A stretch of DNA of 64,000 bases from JAXGMV01 sp040768445 (GCA_040768445.1 JAXGMV010000001.1:496001-560000); one strand, 5' to 3'. Shown: positions 32,270-41,704, counted from the stretch's first letter. Notes: generated by a model not told the origin, from the sequence alone. Made by a program: numbers and translations.

Positions 32270-33113
32270 AATTTGCAACCTTTTTATTCAATCTATCCAG
32301 CCACAACATTTTTGGTTTGACTGCGTTTTTCTTTACATGCTCATACAGCATCGCCACACCGATGGCATACTTGCTAAATCCATGCGGCAGTATCCTTTGG
32401 GTCCGCATCTGCTGCAGGAATGGTGAGCTGTCGCGGTTGGCATCATGCTTCACCTCGGCAACCACCAGTCCGTCCATGCTGGCAGTTTCATTTTCAGAAT
32501 AAAACACCAGGTCAAAATCCAGTGTGACGCGCTCCGGCACAATTTTTGAGACCAGCGTCACCCGTGTGAATGTATTCCATAGCTTGGGCTCGAGTGAGCC
32601 AGCTTCAAGCGGTGCAACGTCTGCTAACCAGCCAGCCACGTCAGGGGTAATTCTCACCACCTGACCGCCTGTTGGAATGCGTTCTTTGACGGTGCGGTTC
32701 TTGCGGGTCTTGTGCTTGACCTCAAAGAAAGACAGATGTGTATCGGTATACTCCCGGCTACGCACCTTGTAACGTTCAGCCCGCCCATTGACATGGTCAT
32801 GGTACAGCGTAAAACCGGGTGTATCAAAGTACAGGCTGCGGTAATGGTTCATATGGTGTCCTCCGATGGATAATACGCTGTAATCCGCCTTTAGAGCTTT
32901 CAGCGCAGACCGAACTTGGTTTAGTGTCAGGACGAACTTGGTGTCGACACGGTTGAGCAGTGCAGCTCCTTCCATCTCTTTCAAACTGATGGGCTCGAAC
33001 GCATCAATCAAAGCAGTTATGCCGCTTTGCCGAACAACCCAATTTGGTTGTAAAGCCAATTCTTGCATTACATTTAGAGAGGGATAACTTGAGTTAGTGT
33101 TCATTTTGTTCAT
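32253..33113 (-). CDS. VTC domain protein (polyphosphate polymerase-like)
   Basis: This 286-residue protein is a stand-alone VTC domain of the triphosphate-tunnel superfamily. Basic and acidic tunnel residues are seen in LLNRVDTKFVLT, YRSLYFDTPGF, KVRSREY, FEVKHKTRKNRTVKERI and VVAEVKHD. In yeast Vtc4 this fold makes polyphosphate from ATP; bacterial homologues next to CotH or DUF4956 genes are less well understood. The start at 33113 follows GGAG; a start seven codons upstream is possible. The gene overlaps the DUF4956 gene. A terminator separates it from the carbohydrate-binding lipoprotein gene upstream. Confidence 0.85.
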   Translation of the reverse strand: MNKMNTNSSYPSLNVMQELALQPNWVVRQSGITALIDAFEPISLKEMEGAALLNRVDTKFVLTLNQVRSALKALKADYSVLSIGGHHMNHYRSLYFDTPGFTLYHDHVNGRAERYKVRSREYTDTHLSFFEVKHKTRKNRTVKERIPTGGQVVRITPDVAGWLADVAPLEAGSLEPKLWNTFTRVTLVSKIVPERVTLDFDLVFYSENETASMDGLVVAEVKHDANRDSSPFLQQMRTQRILPHGFSKYAIGVAMLYEHVKKNAVKPKMLWLDRLNKKVANYERYC

Positions 33114-33189
33114 TCGTTCTCCAGATGCTGTCATGATAATTCGGATGATAAGTTGAGTGGTTTATTTTTTGTATAGACAGCAGCTTAAA

Positions 33190-33232
33190 TAAAAACAGCC
33201 TGCCGGTGACTTGAACTGCACGGCAGGCTGTT
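33190..33232 (-). terminator. Intrinsic terminator of the DUF4353 gene
   Basis: A 12-bp perfect stem (33194-33205 with 33221-33232), a 15-base loop and, on the minus strand, a run of five T (complement of 33191-33195). It lies 11 bases beyond the DUF4353 stop and before the VTC gene, so the two are probably separate transcripts or linked by read-through. Confidence 0.85.
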
Positions 33233-33243
33233 GTATTGGATGT

Positions 33244-35157
33244 CTATGGCCGGCGCATGCCACCTCTGGCGGCTGTGCCAATCATGGTCACCACGTCGGT
33301 GACTGTAAACTGCTCATATTGTGTACCCGGGGTATAGGAGCCGCTTTCAAACACGCCGGCTTGTGCCGTGCCTGAGACACTGCCGCCAAGGTAAATGGTA
33401 TAGCTCTCAGTGCTCACAAGGTCAGGTGAAGAGAAGGTTACCGACTGGTAATCCCTATTTGGTGTTATGGTCAACAAGTCTTGGCCCGCGCTGCTGCGGA
33501 TGTTGAACACTGTGCCCGCCTGCTGAACTGCGGTAAGGTTCACCAGCAATGAATTCTGTGACGATTGAGCGTCTGGAGCCTGCGCCATACCTGTGCTGCC
33601 AACAGCCACCAGTAAGCCGCCGGTGATCTCAAAACCACCATCGTAATCCAGTGCGCCATTCATCTGCTCGGTCGGTCCATTGACGATCACCTGCCCACCG
33701 GTCATTTTAATCGCGCCGTTGATATCCAACCCATCACCCAGCGCATCTACCTCAATTGAGCCACCGTTAATATACAAGAAGTAACTGCTATTGGCAGCAA
33801 AAGCATCTGGCTGCGCTCCAGTGGGGTTGTTCGGCAGCTGACCACCGGGCACGGCAGGCGGTTGTCCAGCAGACATACCCTGGCGCCCAGCAAATCCCAT
33901 CATCCCTGAGCCGTCCACACCGCCAGCAACATTGATACCATCATCACTGGCAGTGACGGAGATATTGCCACCATTGAATGTGATAACAGCACTCTCAATC
34001 CCTTCATAAGAACCAGTAATGTTGATTTCACCATTGTTGATCGTCAGCTCAGTATCGGCATGCATACCATCATCACCCGATTCAATCTCAAAAGTGCCGT
34101 CATTGATAACGATATTGCCATTGGCATGCAGGGCATCATCTACCGCAGTGATAGCAAATGAGCCATTCTCAATTTGCAGGATAACTGCCGCCTTGATACC
34201 CTTGGCTGAGCTACTCTCCTCGGTAAAGTCCATCTCAGCACTGCCCGATTTGATTGTGAAATCGCCATCTGCAATTAGCACATTGGTTTGTGCGGTGATG
34301 CCGTCGCTGCCAGCTGAAATGTTGAACTGCCCGCCTTCTATGGTGACAAACCCTTTTGTAGTATCCTCTTCGTTGTCCGCGTTCAACCCATCACCTCCGG
34401 CTGTCACTGTGACTTCACCGGACTTCACCAGAATGTAATCCTTGCCGCGTATGCCGTCATCAACAGCATTCACTACAATCGTCCCATTGGCAATCACCAG
34501 GCCATCTTTGCTGGTAATACCATCCTTGTAATTGCCATTAACCGTCAGCAAACCGCTGCCGGCAATGGTCAGGTCACTGGCACTGAACAGCGCGGCATTT
34601 GGTTCATCCTGGTCTGCCTGGCTATACACATATTCAGATGCGTCAGACAGGTAATTTTTTGTATTGTCCGCCAGGATAATCACAGTTTTTTCAGCCTTGA
34701 CGATATGGATCGGGGCACTGCTGGTATTATTGATGGTGACGTCATCCAGCACAATTTTAACTGGCTCTTCATCATCGGTATTTACAATCACCTGCCCATC
34801 GGTCAGCAGTCCGCTCAGGCTGTACACACCGGCGCGGGTTATGGTGATAGTAGTACCATCCACCTTCACAGCATCAGATGCTTCAGCTACGTCACTGCCG
34901 TTGAAAACGATCGAGACAACGCTTGCAGTATCCCAAATCACATCCTGCGGGTCATCGTGGGTTTCACCCATGCTGAGAACCTCTGCAGTGGTCTCTGAAG
35001 TTGCTGTGACCGATTGCTCAGCAGCAGTAATTGTTGTAATCACAGACTCTTCCGTTGCAGTCGCGTTGACCTGCACATCAGAGGCTGTGCCTGCATAACA
35101 AGCTGACAGCGCCAGCACCAGTAACAGGGTCATCACAACCAGTAATTTCAATTTCAT
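33244..35157 (-). CDS. Carbohydrate-binding domain (DUF4353) lipoprotein
   Basis: The 637-residue product has a lipoprotein signal peptide (LLVVMTLLLVLALSAC, Cys at residue about 20) and a Ser/Thr/Glu-rich spacer. A long right-handed beta-helix-like domain follows, with a repeated pattern of about 20-25 residues: DGLNADNE, DGITAQTN, DALHANGN, DGMHADTE, DGINVAGG and DGLDINGA. This periodic DG(I/L/M)xA motif is typical of DUF4353 proteins often encoded with CotH and VTC genes. It is probably an outer-surface glycan-binding protein. The start is set by AGAGGAGATCGAA before the ATG at 35157. No CotH gene is visible next to it. Confidence 0.8.
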   Translation of the reverse strand: MKLKLLVVMTLLLVLALSACYAGTASDVQVNATATEESVITTITAAEQSVTATSETTAEVLSMGETHDDPQDVIWDTASVVSIVFNGSDVAEASDAVKVDGTTITITRAGVYSLSGLLTDGQVIVNTDDEEPVKIVLDDVTINNTSSAPIHIVKAEKTVIILADNTKNYLSDASEYVYSQADQDEPNAALFSASDLTIAGSGLLTVNGNYKDGITSKDGLVIANGTIVVNAVDDGIRGKDYILVKSGEVTVTAGGDGLNADNEEDTTKGFVTIEGGQFNISAGSDGITAQTNVLIADGDFTIKSGSAEMDFTEESSSAKGIKAAVILQIENGSFAITAVDDALHANGNIVINDGTFEIESGDDGMHADTELTINNGEINITGSYEGIESAVITFNGGNISVTASDDGINVAGGVDGSGMMGFAGRQGMSAGQPPAVPGGQLPNNPTGAQPDAFAANSSYFLYINGGSIEVDALGDGLDINGAIKMTGGQVIVNGPTEQMNGALDYDGGFEITGGLLVAVGSTGMAQAPDAQSSQNSLLVNLTAVQQAGTVFNIRSSAGQDLLTITPNRDYQSVTFSSPDLVSTESYTIYLGGSVSGTAQAGVFESGSYTPGTQYEQFTVTDVVTMIGTAARGGMRRP

Positions 35158-35321
35158 TTCGATCTCCTCTATCATTGATTAATCAATTCCACATCATCGG
35201 AACTGATTTCACACTGATTGTAGAAAATTCCAGTGATCAATGGGTTTAGATTCGGTATAGAGGCGCGTTTAGTAAATATCCGGTTAATCAGAGGAAAATT
35301 CAGCCTGCCAGCGCGATTTTG

Positions 35322-37931
35322 TTAAGGCAGCTTCGCGTAAAAAAGCTGGTTGCTGTAAGCAATGAACATGGTGCGCACCGGTGATATAGTGAACGCTGTC
35401 GGCTCCCGTTTATACTGCGGGTTGCTCTGGTTCATCTGTGTTGCCAGTGAACGCTGGAAGTTGAGCTTCAGGCTGAAGTGATAGATCATGCGGTTCTTGG
35501 CGTCCAGCAGGTAGAGCGATGAATCTGGCGCGGCAGAGGTCTGCAGCTGCACGAATTGGGTATCAGGGATGGTGAGCATTTCAATATTCTGCCCTGAGCG
35601 GTGATTAATATAAGGCGACGGCGAGACGCAGGTGGTGAAATCATCCTCGCTGATGCGGAAGGTGCAGCGGCTGATCATCCCGTCGCCGTGCAGCATGAAC
35701 AACCCCGCTTTATCCACCCCAATATCTCTCACATCTGTCGCATAAGGCACTTTGCCATTGAAGTAAATCTTGGGGTCAGAGGTAAAGGATGATTTCTCAC
35801 CAGTGAAGGTATAGACATACTTCTTCGCACTGTCAGCTGTGTCCAGCACATACAGGACACCGTTCTCCAGCAGCATGGATTTTATGCCCTTCCAACCGTC
35901 GGTATCTGGCGGCGGTTTCAATGCTTCAACCACTGGTTCCCTGCCCTCGCCGCAGTACATCACATTGCCAAGTGCATCGATTCCCATCACTCCGGCGCGG
36001 TACTTGTTGTCTGGCGGCAGAACCACCAGGTCAACCAGCTTGCCGGGCACAGTGCCAGCCGGGTCCGGCGTGCAGATGAACGTTGTATCAATGTCATAAC
36101 CGGCACCGGTCAGGTACAGGCGCAGGATGCGCCCCTGTGTAGCATCCAACAGGTATACCTCCGTCTCGTTGGCAGCCAGCGCGGTGATGTAGACCGTCGT
36201 GGAGAAGTTGCCAAGGATGGCAGACTGCAGCTGCAGCCGGATAACACCGTCCAGCCGGTCAAGCGCCTGCTGGGCTTCTCTGCGTAGTGATTCTGCTTCC
36301 ACCGAGTTACCGTAGCCAAGCGCTTTATCAAGCTCCTCGATGGTCATCTCCCAGGCTGCCCGCTTAAGTGCCGGGTCAGTCTGGCTTTGTGCTTTGAGAG
36401 CGGCGACCTGCGCCTGCGCCAGGTACTCCTGGTACTGTACACTTTTGCCGCTGTTGGTATAAACCGTGACTGCAATCGTGCTGATGAGAATTGGGATGGC
36501 CACGGCGATAAACCACATCAGCGAACCAGTATTGTGCCTGGTGGCCTCGCTTTCGCCCGGCAGCATGCGCTGGAAGAGCCGGCCTGAGAACGACATCAAG
36601 GACTCGAGCGCACGTATGATGACTTTAATGATCTGCAAAATACCTGAAAGTACAGCTTTACTCTTGGGAGGAACAGCCGGTACCACAGGAAGGCTTTCGG
36701 TTATAACAACAGGTGTAGGCAGCTGCTCAGGTGCAGGTAAATCAGGCAGAGGGGTTTCGGTCTCATCCGCCTGCGGGCTGACAGGTGCTTTTTTAGCAAA
36801 CAAGCGTGAGAACAGTGTTTTCTTCGGTGGGCGTTCCAATACAGGCCCGTCTTCTTCAACTGCAGACTGGGACACTTGAGATTGTTCTTCTTTTGTTTCT
36901 TCAGGCTGTTCTGTTTCATCCTCAGCGCGGTTTTTCCGTGCAGAAAACAGCCGCGAGACCAGGGTTGGTTTAACTGTTTCTTCAGCTTCAGTTGATTCAG
37001 CAACAATTGGCTCCTGGGCAGGCTCTTCAATCTCTGGTTCAGGTGCCTCAGGCGAAGCTTCAGGCACTTCGGCTGGTGCAGATTCCTCAGTTGGTTTTTG
37101 CTCATCACTCGCAGCCTCATCCAGCAGAGAAGGCTGTACGCCGGCAGGCTTTGCATGGCCGCGGGCTGGTCTGGCAGTATGCCTGGCAGACGCTTTGATA
37201 TCTGGTAGTTCAGCTGGCAGCGGTTCATCACCGGCAGCCTGTTTCTGCGGCATGGCATCGCTGATGACACCCATGCCAGTTTGGAACTGCAGGAAGGCGG
37301 CGATGACATCCTCACCAAAACGGCTGGCGACCATCTGATGCAGCGCACTGATGGTCAGACGCGGGCCTGATGCCGAAAGCTGGTCCTGCCAACCCTCAGG
37401 TGTGTGTGGAAACAGGATCAGGATGGACCCGGGAGCGACCTGAGCCTGTGTGAAGTGCAGTGTGATCGATTCAGTGAATCCCAGCCCTGCCCCACTGGCT
37501 GAGGTATCGGACAGCAGTTCGCTTTTACCGCGTGAAACCAGCACCGATTGCACCAACCCGGCATGCGCCAGGTAAAGTGTCTCGTCACGGATTACTCCCA
37601 TGGTCATAAAACAGCCGCTGGGCAAGCCGTGCGGCTGGTCGCGCAGGTTACGCTTGACCAGAATATCGTTCAGTTCGTTCGCTGCTTCTCGCAAACCAAA
37701 CGTGACAGAGCCGCGGCTGAGATAGTATCCATCTGTCAGGTTGAGGGCAATCTCCTGCAGGCGGTTGCGCGAGAACGGCAGATCTCCAGTAATTTCAAGC
37801 AGCATAAAGACGATATCGCGGCTGCGGTTGTGCACAGCGCGGCGGTTCGGCTTCGCCACCTGGAAGACTACCATCTTCCCGTCTTGATTCTCGCCATCAA
37901 AATTGGTCAAATACTGCTTGAGGTCGAACAT
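35322..37931 (-). CDS. PP2C-like pseudophosphatase with membrane segment and propeller-like domain
   Basis: The 869-residue protein opens with a domain of about 225 residues that follows the PP2C fold order (VFMLLEITGD, SRNRLQEIALNLTDGYYLSR, ETLYLAHAGLVQSVLVSRG). The metal-binding Asp motifs (DGxGG and GDSR) are replaced, so it should be inactive as a phosphatase. Residues about 235-430 are Glu/Pro/Ala-rich and probably disordered, with basic SRLFSARK/SRLFAKK motifs. One membrane helix lies at about 468-490, followed by a short helical stretch and a beta-rich extracytoplasmic domain that resembles a six-bladed propeller. The layout suggests inside-out coupling across the membrane, which is inference. 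The 146 bases to the next upstream gene contain nothing recognised. Confidence 0.7.
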   Translation of the reverse strand: MFDLKQYLTNFDGENQDGKMVVFQVAKPNRRAVHNRSRDIVFMLLEITGDLPFSRNRLQEIALNLTDGYYLSRGSVTFGLREAANELNDILVKRNLRDQPHGLPSGCFMTMGVIRDETLYLAHAGLVQSVLVSRGKSELLSDTSASGAGLGFTESITLHFTQAQVAPGSILILFPHTPEGWQDQLSASGPRLTISALHQMVASRFGEDVIAAFLQFQTGMGVISDAMPQKQAAGDEPLPAELPDIKASARHTARPARGHAKPAGVQPSLLDEAASDEQKPTEESAPAEVPEASPEAPEPEIEEPAQEPIVAESTEAEETVKPTLVSRLFSARKNRAEDETEQPEETKEEQSQVSQSAVEEDGPVLERPPKKTLFSRLFAKKAPVSPQADETETPLPDLPAPEQLPTPVVITESLPVVPAVPPKSKAVLSGILQIIKVIIRALESLMSFSGRLFQRMLPGESEATRHNTGSLMWFIAVAIPILISTIAVTVYTNSGKSVQYQEYLAQAQVAALKAQSQTDPALKRAAWEMTIEELDKALGYGNSVEAESLRREAQQALDRLDGVIRLQLQSAILGNFSTTVYITALAANETEVYLLDATQGRILRLYLTGAGYDIDTTFICTPDPAGTVPGKLVDLVVLPPDNKYRAGVMGIDALGNVMYCGEGREPVVEALKPPPDTDGWKGIKSMLLENGVLYVLDTADSAKKYVYTFTGEKSSFTSDPKIYFNGKVPYATDVRDIGVDKAGLFMLHGDGMISRCTFRISEDDFTTCVSPSPYINHRSGQNIEMLTIPDTQFVQLQTSAAPDSSLYLLDAKNRMIYHFSLKLNFQRSLATQMNQSNPQYKREPTAFTISPVRTMFIAYSNQLFYAKLP

Positions 37932-38056
37932 TAACCGCCGCTGCTCCCTGAAAATCCACCTGAAGTTGATTAAACCTGATTATACAATGGATTGTCGTAG
38001 GCGATTTTTAATTTTTTTACCGCCATAGCAGTGAAGCCATGAGTAATTTAAATGGA

Positions 38057-38080
38057 TATGGCGGGCTATAACCCGCCATA
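38057..38080 (-). terminator. Hairpin after the decarboxylase operon
   Basis: A 9-bp perfect stem (TATGGCGGG at 38057-38065 with 38072-38080) with a 6-base loop lies 35 bases beyond the beta-subunit stop. The following minus-strand sequence is only moderately T-rich (ATCCATTTAAATT). Confidence 0.5.
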
Positions 38081-38114
38081 CCAAAAGAGAAGGGAGGAAG
38101 CGATCAGATAATTG

Positions 38115-39233
38115 TTAAATCATGCCTGAAACAAGCGCCAGCAGTAAACCGCCAGCAATCACGCTGCCAAGCTGGCCGGCTGTGTTGGAGCCCATGGCGT
38201 GCATCAGGATGTAATTGTGCGGGTCTTCTTCCAGCGCCATCTGCGCTGAGAGGCGTCCCGCCATTGGAAAAGCGCTGATTCCGCAAGCACCGATCAGGGG
38301 GTTGACCTTGCCCCCTGTGACAAAGCACATCAGCTTGCCAAACAACAGACCGGCAACGGTATCGAGCACAAATGCCAGCAAACCCAGCGCCAGCACCATG
38401 ATGGTCTGCAGGTTGATGAAGCTGGTGCCGGTCATGGTGGCGCCAATGGAAAGGCCCAGGAACAGTGTGGCGACATTGATAATTTCGTTCTCAGCCGATT
38501 TTCGCAGGCGGTCAACGACACCACTCTCACGCAGCAGGTTACCAAGCATCAATGTCGCAATCAAAGGCGCGGCATCCGGTGCAATCAGGCTGACAACCAC
38601 AGTTACCACCACCGGAAAAGCAATGATAGCCTTATCCGATACTGGTTTGGCTGCATATTCCATGCGGATACTGCGTTCTTTTTTGGAGGTCATCAGGCGC
38701 ATGATGGGCGGCTGGATAATCGGGATCAGGCTCATGTATGAGTAAGCCGCCACCGCTATCGGTCCGAGCAGTTCAGGTGCCAGCTTGCTGGTGACAAAGA
38801 TGGCTGTCGGGCCATCAATGGCGCCAATCACACCGATGGATGCCGCCTGGTTGAGCGGGAAGCCCAACAGGGCAGCCAGGATGAGCGTGGCATAGATACC
38901 AAATTGACCGGCTGCACCGAGTAGAACCATCTGCGGCATGGCCAGCAGCGGTCTGAAATCAATCATGGCGCCCACGCCAACAAAAATCAGCAGCGGGAAC
39001 AGTTCAGATTTAATGCCGGCATCATACAGCACCTTGAACAGGCCGTGATCAGTTGACATGCCCAGGTTGGCAAGAATACAACCAAACCCAATAGGCAGCA
39101 GTAAAACCGGCTCATATTGTTTGATAATTGCCAGTGCGATCAAAATCACGCCAACCAGGATCATGACGGCATTCTGCCATCCAAAACCCAATATGCCGCG
39201 GAAGATCTCATTGGCCAGTGATGTAAAGTCCAT
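38115..39233 (-). CDS. Na+-translocating decarboxylase beta subunit
   Basis: The 372-residue membrane protein has about ten hydrophobic segments and the family signature GAIDGPTAIFVTSKLAPELL around residues 136-155, which includes the conserved Asp of the sodium path in OadB/MmdB/GcdB. It decarboxylates carboxybiotin and pumps Na+ outward. It is the last gene of a four-gene operon with a carboxyltransferase, a gamma-like subunit and a biotin carrier. The substrate of the complex is set by the carboxyltransferase subunit. Methylmalonyl-CoA is favoured because the gene order resembles mmdA-mmdD-mmdC-mmdB. Confidence 0.92.
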   Translation of the reverse strand: MDFTSLANEIFRGILGFGWQNAVMILVGVILIALAIIKQYEPVLLLPIGFGCILANLGMSTDHGLFKVLYDAGIKSELFPLLIFVGVGAMIDFRPLLAMPQMVLLGAAGQFGIYATLILAALLGFPLNQAASIGVIGAIDGPTAIFVTSKLAPELLGPIAVAAYSYMSLIPIIQPPIMRLMTSKKERSIRMEYAAKPVSDKAIIAFPVVVTVVVSLIAPDAAPLIATLMLGNLLRESGVVDRLRKSAENEIINVATLFLGLSIGATMTGTSFINLQTIMVLALGLLAFVLDTVAGLLFGKLMCFVTGGKVNPLIGACGISAFPMAGRLSAQMALEEDPHNYILMHAMGSNTAGQLGSVIAGGLLLALVSGMI

Positions 39234-39255
39234 TGAAATTGTCCTGGTTTACGAG

Positions 39256-39702
39256 TTAGTCTGCGTACTCAAATAATGGCTGGCTGTGTTTGACATTCTC
39301 ACCGGCTGAAACAAGCACTGAAGCGATTTTTCCAGCACGCGTGGCTTTGATGGTGTTCTTCATCTTCATGGCTTCCAGGATACACAGTTCCTGGTTAGCA
39401 GCAACTTCATCACCAACTTTAACAGACACTGAGATGATCACACCCGGGATTGGCGCTGTCACCAACTTGCTCTTGTCACCGGTGCTGGGAGCAGCAGGCT
39501 TGGGAGCCGGTGCTGGTGCCGCTGGAGCAGGTGTTGCTTCAACTTTCGCCGCTGGGGTAGCTTTCACTGGTTCTGGCAATGCACCTTCTTCTGGCCACAC
39601 TTCAAAAACCTGGCCGTCAACCGCTGCCAGGATAGGCCGGCTGTTCAGGTTCTGGATGTCAACTTCGTATTCTTCCTGTTCAATTTTTACACGCATCTTC
39701 AT
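39256..39702 (-). CDS. Biotin carrier (biotinyl domain) subunit of decarboxylase
   Basis: The 148-residue protein ends in a biotinyl domain (residues about 78-147) with the biotinylation motif EAMKMKNT; the second Lys-containing MKM is the acceptor site. A flexible Pro/Ala-rich linker (about residues 45-75) lets the domain swing between carboxyltransferase and beta subunit. The N-terminal 40 residues are a small beta-rich cap that may dock to the carboxyltransferase. It lies between the gamma- and beta-subunit genes in the operon. Confidence 0.9.
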   Translation of the reverse strand: MKMRVKIEQEEYEVDIQNLNSRPILAAVDGQVFEVWPEEGALPEPVKATPAAKVEATPAPAAPAPAPKPAAPSTGDKSKLVTAPIPGVIISVSVKVGDEVAANQELCILEAMKMKNTIKATRAGKIASVLVSAGENVKHSQPLFEYAD

Positions 39703-39713
39703 AGCTCAATTCC

Positions 39714-40133
39714 TCAGAGTTTTCTTTTATAAACTTGATAATTGCTTGCAATCTGTCTGGCCCGCATCATACTTTGCCACGGGCTGACACGATTCATCGG
39801 TTCAGAAACGACATCTGCAGATTTTTCTCCGCTTTGCAGTGCCAGGGCGGCTGCAACTGCCACAGCCGCGGCATTCGCTGCACCCGGTTTTCCAACTGCC
39901 GATGCCAAGGCAGCACTGACCGCTGCAGCCGCGGCCTGCCTGCGCCTGTCAACAGGGCTGATGGGTGCCTCATCGTTCAGCGGGATTTCTACTGCTGCAC
40001 TTTTCTCGGCAGGTTTCTTATCCGCTGTCAATCTGACGATCAATTCCATCAAACCCCACAACAGCAGGATGGCCACAAACACCAACCCCATGCCGATTGC
40101 AGTGATAATTAATGCTTGATTTAGAATACCCAT
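39714..40133 (-). CDS. Gamma-like (OadG/MmdD) subunit of decarboxylase
   Basis: The 139-residue protein has one N-terminal membrane helix (ALIITAIGMGLVFVAILLLWGLMELIV) followed by a cytoplasmic tail with an Ala-rich stretch (AAAAVSAALASAV, AANAAAVAVAAALAL) and a basic end. This is the usual shape of OadG/MmdD, which helps assemble the complex. It sits between the carboxyltransferase and biotin-carrier genes. It is recognised mainly from context and topology. Confidence 0.8.
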   Translation of the reverse strand: MGILNQALIITAIGMGLVFVAILLLWGLMELIVRLTADKKPAEKSAAVEIPLNDEAPISPVDRRRQAAAAAVSAALASAVGKPGAANAAAVAVAAALALQSGEKSADVVSEPMNRVSPWQSMMRARQIASNYQVYKRKL

Positions 40134-40153
40134 GATGATTTATCGGCTCCCGG

Positions 40154-41704
40154 TTATACCGGCATGTTGCCGTGCTTGCGCGGCGGCAAAGTTTCCTGCT
40201 TGTTACGCAGGGCGGATAACGCGGCAATCACCTTCTGCCGGGTCTCTTTCGGTTCAATCACGTCGTCAATAAACCCTGCCCGGGCTGCCGCGTAGGGGTT
40301 CAGGAAGTTCTTACGGTATTCTTCAACGATGCGGCTGCGTTCTGCCGCCGGATCGGGGGCTTCATTGATCTGCTTGCGGTAAAGGATGTTGGCTGCACCT
40401 TCAGGCCCCATCACAGCGATTTCGGCACTCGGCCAGGCATAGTTGATATCCGATCCCATGTACTTGCTACTCATCACCACGTAGGCACCGCCATAGGCTT
40501 TGCGTGTGACGATGCTGATCTTTGGCACGCTGGCTTCCGAATAGGCAAACAGCACCTTGGCGCCATGACGAATCACACCGCGATGTTCCTGGTCTACACC
40601 CGGTAGGAAACCAGGAGAATCCACGAAAGTCACCAGCGGGATGTTGAAGGCATCACAGAAACGTACGAAACGTGAGATCTTGTCAGCCGAGTCGATATCC
40701 ATCACGCCGGCCATCACTGATGGTTCCTGCGCTACAATACCGACTGTGGAGCCATTCATGCGCGCCAACCCGACCATGGCATTACGGGCAAAGGTCGCCT
40801 GGGTTTCAATAAAACTGCCGCTGTCAACAATGGTCTCAACCACTTCGTGCATGTTGTATGCGTAACCAGGATCAACCGGCACAAGCGCATCCAATTTCAC
40901 ATCGGCGCGCTTCGGGTCATCGCCAGAAGGCACGCAGGGGGGATTTTCCATGTTGTTCGAAGGCAGGTAACCAACCAACGTGCGGCACAGGCTCAGGGCT
41001 TCTTTTTCATTGGCCCGTGTCAAATGCGCCAAACCGGAGGTTCCTAGGTGAACGGCTGAGCCGCCCAATCCTTCGAAATCAATTTCCTCACCGGTAACCG
41101 ATTTGATAACCTCGGGGCCGGTCAGGAACATATAAGACTGCTTTTCAACCATAATAATGAGGTCCGTCACCGCCGGCGAGTAGGCTGCGCCACCGGCACA
41201 TGGGCCGAGCACCAGGCTGATCTGCGGTACAACGCCGGAATACAGTGCATTGCGCCGGAAGATTTCGGCATAACCACCAAGGCTGTTGACACCTTCCTGT
41301 ATCCTGGCGCCGCCGGAGTCAATCATGCCGATAATGGGTGAGCCATTCTTCACAGCCAGGTCCATCACACGGCAGATCTTCTTGCTCTGCATCTCGCCCA
41401 GCGCACCGCCCTGCACAGTGAAGTCCTGGGCGTACACATACACAGTGCGCCCGTCAATTTCACCGTAGCCAGTAACCACGCCGTCGCCGAAGAACTCTTC
41501 AGTAACACCGCCCATCACGTCCTTGCGCTGTGAGGTGTAGGGTTCAAGTTCCTGGAAGCTGCCTTTATCCAACAGCAGGTCGAGACGCTCACGGGCTGTT
41601 AATTTGCCCTTGGCATGCTGGCTATCAACCCGCCTGGCGCCGCCGCCTGCGCGCGCTTTTTCACGCATCGCTTTCAATTCTTCAATTCGCTTATCGTCTG
41701 ACAT
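40154..41704 (-). CDS. mmdA: Acyl-CoA carboxyltransferase subunit (methylmalonyl-CoA decarboxylase alpha)
   Basis: This 516-residue protein is a typical PccB/MmdA-type carboxyltransferase with two crotonase-like halves. It shows the acyl-CoA region (SPIIGMIDSGGARIQEGV), a GPCAGGAAYSPAVTD motif and the biotin-side segment (TFVDSPGFLPGVDQEHRGVI, then RKAYGGAYVVMSSK). With a beta subunit, a biotin carrier and a gamma-like subunit downstream it makes a membrane Na+-pumping decarboxylase rather than a soluble carboxylase. Methylmalonyl-CoA is the favoured substrate; glutaconyl-CoA or malonyl-CoA cannot be excluded. An AGGAA site precedes the ATG. Confidence 0.88.
   Translation of the reverse strand: MSDDKRIEELKAMREKARAGGGARRVDSQHAKGKLTARERLDLLLDKGSFQELEPYTSQRKDVMGGVTEEFFGDGVVTGYGEIDGRTVYVYAQDFTVQGGALGEMQSKKICRVMDLAVKNGSPIIGMIDSGGARIQEGVNSLGGYAEIFRRNALYSGVVPQISLVLGPCAGGAAYSPAVTDLIIMVEKQSYMFLTGPEVIKSVTGEEIDFEGLGGSAVHLGTSGLAHLTRANEKEALSLCRTLVGYLPSNNMENPPCVPSGDDPKRADVKLDALVPVDPGYAYNMHEVVETIVDSGSFIETQATFARNAMVGLARMNGSTVGIVAQEPSVMAGVMDIDSADKISRFVRFCDAFNIPLVTFVDSPGFLPGVDQEHRGVIRHGAKVLFAYSEASVPKISIVTRKAYGGAYVVMSSKYMGSDINYAWPSAEIAVMGPEGAANILYRKQINEAPDPAAERSRIVEEYRKNFLNPYAAARAGFIDDVIEPKETRQKVIAALSALRNKQETLPPRKHGNMPV

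Noticed and set aside
33700..34600. Repetitive sequence in the DUF4353 gene considered as a tandem DNA repeat or CRISPR-like array
   Set aside because: The periodicity is at protein level (DG-x-A beta-helix turns of about 20-25 residues) with diverged codons. There are no constant repeats with unique spacers.
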